From contig CALKHP010000022.1 of assembly GCA_937988775.1 (NCBI GenBank), forward strand, positions 1 through 55,589: a DNA stretch of 55,589 bases, in the 5' to 3' direction. The notes beneath the pieces are model-generated. The model searched no databases. It was not told the DNA's origin and saw only the letters and a list, made by a program, of their open reading frames with translations. The DNA comes from an uncultured Alphaproteobacteria bacterium. Lineage in GTDB: Bacteria; Pseudomonadota; Alphaproteobacteria; Rhizobiales; Beijerinckiaceae. The position numbers were made by a program, and so were the translations under genes. This document shows positions 51,212-55,589 of this stretch, one piece after another (positions within the stretch are counted from its first letter, which is position 1; every line of letters begins with the position of its first letter).

Positions 51212-51591
51212 GCGACCAACCCGACCGGCACGCCGCCGGCATGAAAACCCGCCGCGCCGTGCTCGGCGATGCCTATGTCGACGCGGCGGTGTCCCGCACC
51301 ACCGACCTCAACCGCGATTTCCAGGACTACATCACCAAATCGGCCTGGAACGATGTCTGGAACCGGCCCGGCCTCGACCGGCGCACCCGTTCCGTCGTCG
51401 TGCTGTCGACCTGTATCGCCATGCATCACTGGGGCGAATTCCGCATCCACCTGCGCGGCGCCATCAACAATGGCCTCAGCAAGGACGAGATCAAGGAGAT
51501 CATGATCCAGTCCGGCGTCTATGCCAGCGTGCCCTCCGCCAACCACGCCTTTCGCGAGGCGGCCGAGGTGTTCAAGGAAATGGGGATTTAG
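51208..51591 (+). CDS. pcaC: 4-carboxymuconolactone decarboxylase-like protein
   Basis: A 127-residue AhpD/CMD-fold protein. RSVVVLSTCIAMHHWGEF and RIHLRGAINNGLSKDEI carry the conserved Glu, His and Arg of the PcaC family. The C-terminus QSGVYASVPSANHAFREA is typical. Its start overlaps the lactonase stop (ATGA). The pair suggests two consecutive steps, lactone decarboxylation and opening, of the protocatechuate branch or an analogous route. Confidence 0.88.
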   Translation: MSDQPDRHAAGMKTRRAVLGDAYVDAAVSRTTDLNRDFQDYITKSAWNDVWNRPGLDRRTRSVVVLSTCIAMHHWGEFRIHLRGAINNGLSKDEIKEIMIQSGVYASVPSANHAFREAAEVFKEMGI

Positions 51592-51621
51592 CATCATCCC
51601 GAACCAGACAGGGCGCGCCTC

Positions 51622-52797
51622 GTGAGCATCATCAAAAACGCCGGCAGGCTGCTTGCTCTCGCGGGCCTCTCCTGCGCTGTGCTCGCGCCCGCGGCCAGCG
51701 CGGCGGAGCGCCCCGACCGGATCGCTGCTGCCGTGGACGCGGCCTTCCGTCCGCTCCTGCAGGAATATGACGTGCCCGGCATCGCCGTGGCGCTGACGGT
51801 CGGTGGCAAACAGTATTTCTACAGCTACGGCATGGCCTCGAAACAGAGCAACACGCCGGTGACGAAGGATACGCTGTTCGAGATCGGCTCGATCAGCAAG
51901 ACATTCACCGCGACGCTGGCCACTTACGCGCAGGCACTTGGTAAAATCTCACTCGACGATCATCCGGGCAAATATATGCGGCAGTTGCAGAGCTACGCCA
52001 TCAACCGGGCGAGCCTGCTCAATCTCGGCACCTTTACCGCCGGCGGGCTGCCGCTTCAGTTCCCCGACGCCGTCACCGACGGCACGACGATGACCGCATA
52101 TTTCCAGCACTGGAAACCGGCCGCCGCGGCGGGCGAGCAGCGGCGCTATTCCAACCCCAGTATCGGCCTGTTCGGGCACCTCGTCGAGCTGGCGATGAAG
52201 CGCGATTTTGCCGAATTGATCGAGACGGAAATTTTCCCCGGGCTCGGCCTTGAGCACAGCTACATTCGCGTGCCCGAGGCGGCCATGGCCGCCTATGCCT
52301 GGGGCTACAACAAGGCCGACAAGCCGGTACGGGTCAATCCGGGCGTGTTCGATGCGGAAGCCTATGGCGTCAAATCGACGGCCGCTGACATGATTCGCTT
52401 TGTCGAGGCCAATATCCGGCCGGAGCGTCTGGAGCCGCCGCTACGGCGCGCTGTCGAAGGCACCCATATCGGCTATTTCCAGATCGGCGACATGGTCCAG
52501 GGGCTCGGTTGGGAGCAATACGCCTATCCGATCACGCTTGACCGGCTCCTGGCCGGCAATTCCGGCAAAATGGCCATGGAGCCGCACGCGGCGACGCTGC
52601 TTACCCCGCCGAAGGTGCCCGCGCAGCCGACGCTGTTCAACAAGACCGGCTCCACCAACGGGTTCGGGGCCTATGTCGCTTTCGTGCCCGCGAAAAACAT
52701 TGGCATCGTCATGCTGGCCAACAAGAATTTTCCGATTCCGGCGCGCATCACGGCGGCCAACACCGTGCTCGAACGCCTTGCCTCCGAAGCGCCGTGA
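51622..52797 (+). CDS. ampC: Class C beta-lactamase
   Basis: A 391-residue serine beta-lactamase exported through a signal peptide (LLALAGLSCAVLAPAASA). All class C motifs are present: SISK with nucleophile Ser90, YSN at 176-178 and KTG at 341-343 in FNKTGSTNGFGAYVAF, plus LGWEQYAYP. The start is GTG. No ampR-type regulator lies next to it, so expression may be constitutive. Substrate range cannot be deduced. Confidence 0.92.
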   Translation: MSIIKNAGRLLALAGLSCAVLAPAASAAERPDRIAAAVDAAFRPLLQEYDVPGIAVALTVGGKQYFYSYGMASKQSNTPVTKDTLFEIGSISKTFTATLATYAQALGKISLDDHPGKYMRQLQSYAINRASLLNLGTFTAGGLPLQFPDAVTDGTTMTAYFQHWKPAAAAGEQRRYSNPSIGLFGHLVELAMKRDFAELIETEIFPGLGLEHSYIRVPEAAMAAYAWGYNKADKPVRVNPGVFDAEAYGVKSTAADMIRFVEANIRPERLEPPLRRAVEGTHIGYFQIGDMVQGLGWEQYAYPITLDRLLAGNSGKMAMEPHAATLLTPPKVPAQPTLFNKTGSTNGFGAYVAFVPAKNIGIVMLANKNFPIPARITAANTVLERLASEAP

Positions 52798-52815
52798 CCG
52801 GCAGAACGGCGTGAT

Positions 52816-53343
52816 TCACGCACCGTCGAACGAGCGATAGCCGCGCCGGTGATAGAATAGCGGCGGATCGCCCGGGCCGAGCCGCACCGAGAGCACCCGC
52901 CCGATCATCACCTGGTGCGAGCCGATCTCCTGTAGGTCCTCGAGCCGGCAGTCGAGACTGGCGAGCGCGCCCACGAGCAGCGGCGCACCGCTGCCGCCTT
53001 CCTCCCACGCCGTCGCGGTAAAGCGCTCGGCGAGCGGCGTGCCGTCGAGCCCGGAGAAGCGGTCGGCCAGCGCCTGCAGCCGCTGCGGCAGCAGGTTGAT
53101 GGCAAAAACGCGGTTTTCCCGGAACGCCGCCGCCGAGCGGCTCGTGCGGCTGAGGCAGGCGAGCACCGTCGGCGGGGCATCGGTGACCGAGGCGAAGGCG
53201 GGGCAGGTAAAGCCCGCCCGCCCCGCCGGCCCATCGGTGGTGACGATGGAGACCGGCGAGGCGACGCGGCTCATCGCCTCGCGGAACTCCACCGCCTCGA
53301 TGGTCTGCGGCTGGGCACCGGCTGGCTTACGGGTAGCGGACAC
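52816..53343 (-). CDS. Flavin reductase family protein
   Basis: A 175-residue FMN-binding split-barrel protein of the flavin reductase type. REAMSRVASPVSIVTTDGP, FTCPAFASVTDAPPTVLACL and FAINLLPQRLQALADRFSG are diagnostic. It supplies reduced flavin to a two-component monooxygenase, but no oxygenase partner is adjacent. A GTG start at 53343 with GGAG upstream is used. Confidence 0.9.
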   Translation of the reverse strand: MSATRKPAGAQPQTIEAVEFREAMSRVASPVSIVTTDGPAGRAGFTCPAFASVTDAPPTVLACLSRTSRSAAAFRENRVFAINLLPQRLQALADRFSGLDGTPLAERFTATAWEEGGSGAPLLVGALASLDCRLEDLQEIGSHQVMIGRVLSVRLGPGDPPLFYHRRGYRSFDGA

Positions 53344-53472
53344 GCTTCGGGCTCCGTTGTCGATCTGGTTGTCGTTCGATCATAAATGGGGATGGCGCGC
53401 AAAGCCGCAAAGAACTTAGATCGGAACGGCATCTTTCCTGATATATCTGAGCGCAGCCGAGGAGATCCGATC

Positions 53473-54387
53473 ATGAGTAATGACTGGGCAGGCGTCTTCC
53501 CCGCCGTCACCACGAAATTCACCGAGGACGACCGTCTCGACATCGCCGAGATGGAACGCTGCTTCAAGTTGCAACTCGACGCCGGCGTCGACGGGCTGAT
53601 CGTGTGCGGCTCGCTCGGCGAGGCCTCGACCCTCGAGATCGACGAAAAGCTCGAGGTGCTCAGGACGGCCCGCCGCGTCGCCGGCAAGCGCCGGCAGGTG
53701 CTGCTGACCGTTGCCGAGGGCGCGACACGGCGCGCCTGCCAACTGGCCGAAGAGGGCGCCAGAGCCGGCGCTGACGGCTTCATGGTCCTGCCCGGCGTGC
53801 CCTACAAATCGCTGCCCGAGGAGACCCTCGCCCATTACCGCGCGGTCGCGCGTGCCGGCGGCCTGCCCTGCATGGTCTACAACAACCCCGTCGCCTATGG
53901 CGTCGATATCACACCGGACATGTTCGCCGAACTCGCCGACGAACCGCTCTTCGCCGCGATCAAGGAAAGCTCCGACGACGTGCGCCGCATCACCGGCATC
54001 ATCAATGCCTGCGGCGACCGTTACCGGCTGTTCTGCGGCGTCGATAATCTGGCGCTCGAGGCCGCCGCCATGGGCTCCGTCGGCTGGGTGGCCGGGCTGG
54101 TATGCGCCTTCCCGGACGAAACGGTGGCGATCTGGCGCCTTTGGCAGCAGGGCAAGCGCAACGAGGCGCTGGCGATCTATCGCTGGTTCGCGCCGCTGCT
54201 CGCGCTCGACGTCTCGGCGCAGCTCGTGCAGAATATCAAGCTCGTCGAAGCTCTCGTCATCGGCAGCAATGACCGCTGCCGCGCCCCGCGCATCGCCCTG
54301 ACCGGCGAACGCCGCAAGCATGTCGAGACCGTGGTCGCCAAGGCCATGCAGACGCGGCCGGCGGCTTATCGCATCGCCGCCGAGTAG
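53473..54387 (+). CDS. DapA-family (dihydrodipicolinate synthase-like) lyase
   Basis: A 304-residue TIM-barrel aldolase/lyase. The Schiff-base Lys164 is in FAAIKESSDD and Tyr136 in VYNNP. GSLGEASTLEIDE is the substrate loop. Followed by an SDR and a 4-hydroxyproline epimerase, it may be the pyrroline-4-hydroxy-2-carboxylate deaminase of hydroxyproline breakdown rather than DapA itself. This is a context inference. Confidence 0.9.
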   Translation: MSNDWAGVFPAVTTKFTEDDRLDIAEMERCFKLQLDAGVDGLIVCGSLGEASTLEIDEKLEVLRTARRVAGKRRQVLLTVAEGATRRACQLAEEGARAGADGFMVLPGVPYKSLPEETLAHYRAVARAGGLPCMVYNNPVAYGVDITPDMFAELADEPLFAAIKESSDDVRRITGIINACGDRYRLFCGVDNLALEAAAMGSVGWVAGLVCAFPDETVAIWRLWQQGKRNEALAIYRWFAPLLALDVSAQLVQNIKLVEALVIGSNDRCRAPRIALTGERRKHVETVVAKAMQTRPAAYRIAAE

Positions 54388-54433
54388 CGTATTTTTCGAA
54401 GACGTGGACACCGGTTCTTCGACAGAAAATACG
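54388..54433. repeat. Extragenic palindrome, family 2, copy B
   Basis: CGTATTTT...AAAATACG with inner TCGAAGA/TTCTTCGA and the core GTGGACACCGG. It shares architecture with 45727-45770, but both end arms have changed together (GCATTTT/AAAATGC there). Confidence 0.7.
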
Positions 54434-54448
54434 TCCTAACAATATGAT

Positions 54449-54485
54449 GGCGTAAAATCCGATTCTCATTGAAGCGGATTTCGCC
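54449..54485. repeat. Hairpin-forming inverted repeat
   Basis: GGCGTAAAATCCG pairs with CGGATTTCGCC across a 13-nt loop, immediately after palindrome copy B and before a terminator. Confidence 0.5.
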
Positions 54486-54493
54486 TTAATGGC

Positions 54494-54516
54494 CGCCGGC
54501 AACGGCGACTTTTTTT
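54494..54516 (+). terminator. Rho-independent terminator after the DapA-like gene
   Basis: CGCCG-gcaa-CGGCG, a stem with a GNRA-type loop, is followed by ACTTTTTTT. It lies just before the ribosome site of the next gene, so the SDR gene may need its own promoter or depend on read-through. Confidence 0.65.
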
Positions 54517-54526
54517 GGGGGGAAGC

Positions 54527-55285
54527 ATGAGTGATGAGTTTCGCGGCCGTTCGGTGGTCGTCACCGGCGCCAGCCGCGGTATCGGCCGGGCGATAGCGCT
54601 CGGTTTCGCCAAGGCGGGCGCTTCGGTTTCGATCTGCGCGCGCAACCCGGAAACGCTGCGCCAGACGGCGGGCGAGATCGCCGCCCTCGGCGGCAAGGTG
54701 CATTTCGCGCCCTGCGATCTCGCCGATGGCGAGGCCATCGCGCGCTATGTGCCGGAGGCAGCCCAGGCCCTCGGCGGGCTCGATATCCTGGTCAACAATG
54801 CCAGCGGCTTCGGGCGCGGCGGCGATACCGACGAAGCCTGGCACCAGGTCACCGACATCGACCTGCTGGCGACGGTGCGCGCCAGCCGCGCCGCGCTCCC
54901 CTTCCTGAAGGCGTCCGAGGCCGGAGCGATCGTCAACATCTCGTCGATCTCCGGACTGGAACCAACCGTGCGCAACCCGGCCTATGGCGCGGCCAAGGCG
55001 GCGCTGATCCATTACACCGCCTCGCAGGCCGCGACGCTCGCCCGCGCCCGCATCCGCGTCAACGGCGTGGCGCCGGGTTCGACGCTGTTTCCCGGCGGGT
55101 CATGGGCAAAGCGTGAGACCGACAATCCGGAGCTTTACAACCGCACCCTCGCCTCGATCCCGTTCGACCGCTTCGGCCGGCCGGAGGAGATCGCCGAGGC
55201 GGTGATCTTCCTGGCCTCGCCACGCGCAAGCTGGATCACCGGCCAGACCATCACCGTCGATGGCGGCCAGTTGCTGGGCGCCTGA
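54527..55285 (+). CDS. SDR family oxidoreductase
   Basis: A 252-residue classical short-chain dehydrogenase with an intact active site. It has TGASRGIG at 13-20, NNAS, Ser140 in NISSISGLEP, and Tyr153/Lys157 in PAYGAAKAAL. The C-terminal ASWITGQTITVDGGQLLG is typical. GGGGGGAAGC precedes the ATG. It lies 14 bp upstream of the epimerase gene. Confidence 0.94.
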   Translation: MSDEFRGRSVVVTGASRGIGRAIALGFAKAGASVSICARNPETLRQTAGEIAALGGKVHFAPCDLADGEAIARYVPEAAQALGGLDILVNNASGFGRGGDTDEAWHQVTDIDLLATVRASRAALPFLKASEAGAIVNISSISGLEPTVRNPAYGAAKAALIHYTASQAATLARARIRVNGVAPGSTLFPGGSWAKRETDNPELYNRTLASIPFDRFGRPEEIAEAVIFLASPRASWITGQTITVDGGQLLGA

Positions 55286-55299
55286 CAGCGGGGAAAACC

Positions 55300-55589
55300 A
55301 TGACGAGCCATACGTTCTTCTGCGTCGACGGCCACACCTGCGGCAACCCGGTGCGGCTGGTCGCCGGCGGCGGCCCGGCGCTGCACGGCGCCACGATGAG
55401 CGAGAAGCGCCTGCATTTCCTGCGCGACTACGACTGGATTCGCACCGCGCTGATGTACGAGCCGCGCGGTCACGACATGATGTCGGGCTCGATCCTCTAT
55501 CCCCCGACCCGGCCCGATTGCGACGTGGCGATCCTGTTCATCGAAACCTCGGGCTGCCTGCCGATGTGCGGCCACGGCACCATCGGCAC
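55300..55589 (+). CDS. 4-hydroxyproline 2-epimerase / proline racemase family (5' part)
   Basis: The first 96 residues of a proline-racemase-fold enzyme, cut by the window edge. FFCVDGHTCGNPVRLVAGG and RGHDMMSGSILYPP are conserved. Cys90 in LPMCGHGTIG is one of the two catalytic thiols. The second is outside. MSGSI favours the hydroxyproline epimerase branch. It converts trans-4-hydroxy-L-proline to the cis-D isomer, the first step of breakdown. Confidence 0.9.
   Translation, partial: MTSHTFFCVDGHTCGNPVRLVAGGGPALHGATMSEKRLHFLRDYDWIRTALMYEPRGHDMMSGSILYPPTRPDCDVAILFIETSGCLPMCGHGTIG

Overview
The window is about 55.6 kb of high-GC DNA with short intergenic gaps. It reads as a chromosomal segment of an alphaproteobacterium of the order Hyphomicrobiales (Rhizobiales). 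The basis is the gene order tig-clpP-clpX, a glnB-glnA pair behind a candidate sigma-54 promoter, a suf operon with sufB-sufC-sufD-sufS-sufT-sufA, an NDUFS4-like complex I gene beside tRNA genes, and two small Omp25/Omp31-type barrels. I see no phage, integrase, transposase, rRNA or CRISPR array. The genus cannot be fixed from the sequence alone.

Layout. Positions 1-5 kb hold protein quality control (clpX partial, clpP, tig), tRNA-Leu and an exported multicopper-oxidase-like protein that has lost most copper ligands. At 4.9-7.0 kb a VapBC toxin-antitoxin pair converges on a bifunctional NAD(P)HX repair enzyme. Nitrogen assimilation (glnB-glnA) occupies 7.2-9.1 kb, followed by a palindrome-rich gap and parE. 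From 11.7 to 19.7 kb come accessory and housekeeping genes: an EamA transporter, a DUF1428 protein, a GST, a divergent HxlR regulator/reductase pair, a periplasmic LTxxQ-like protein, an RhlE-type helicase and a diguanylate cyclase. The iron-sulfur assembly operon runs leftward from 27.1 to 19.9 kb. From 27.3 to 32.3 kb are a hydrolase, an amidase, a tRNA-Pro/NDUFS4-like/tRNA-Arg cluster and two barrel porins.

From 32.5 to 44.8 kb lies one divergent catabolic locus. A leftward operon encodes a sugar-type ABC importer (ATPase, two near-identical binding proteins, two permeases), two beta-hydroxyacid dehydrogenases (one threonate-dehydrogenase-like) and a hydroxypyruvate-isomerase-like protein. 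A rightward operon encodes a FadR-type regulator, 3-oxo-tetronate kinase (OtnK), its partner decarboxylase (OtnC) and methylglyoxal synthase. Together they suggest uptake of a four-carbon sugar acid, oxidation, phosphorylation and decarboxylation to dihydroxyacetone phosphate, with an unusual methylglyoxal outlet.

From 44.9 to 53.3 kb is a molybdenum hydroxylase cluster (FAD, Mo and 2Fe-2S subunits), a CoxG-like protein, an SDR lacking its catalytic residues, an enol-lactonase and a carboxymuconolactone-decarboxylase-like pair, a class C beta-lactamase and a flavin reductase. The right end (53.4-55.6 kb) has a DapA-family lyase, an SDR and a truncated 4-hydroxyproline epimerase, suggesting hydroxyproline catabolism.

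The most unusual non-genic signals are a three-copy, about 95-nt repeat that folds on paper into a four-way cloverleaf with compensatory changes between copies (12.7, 19.8 and 28.1 kb), a 111-bp multi-stem palindrome at 34.2 kb, a second covarying hairpin family (45.7 and 54.4 kb), and a 24-bp motif shared upstream of the two porin genes.
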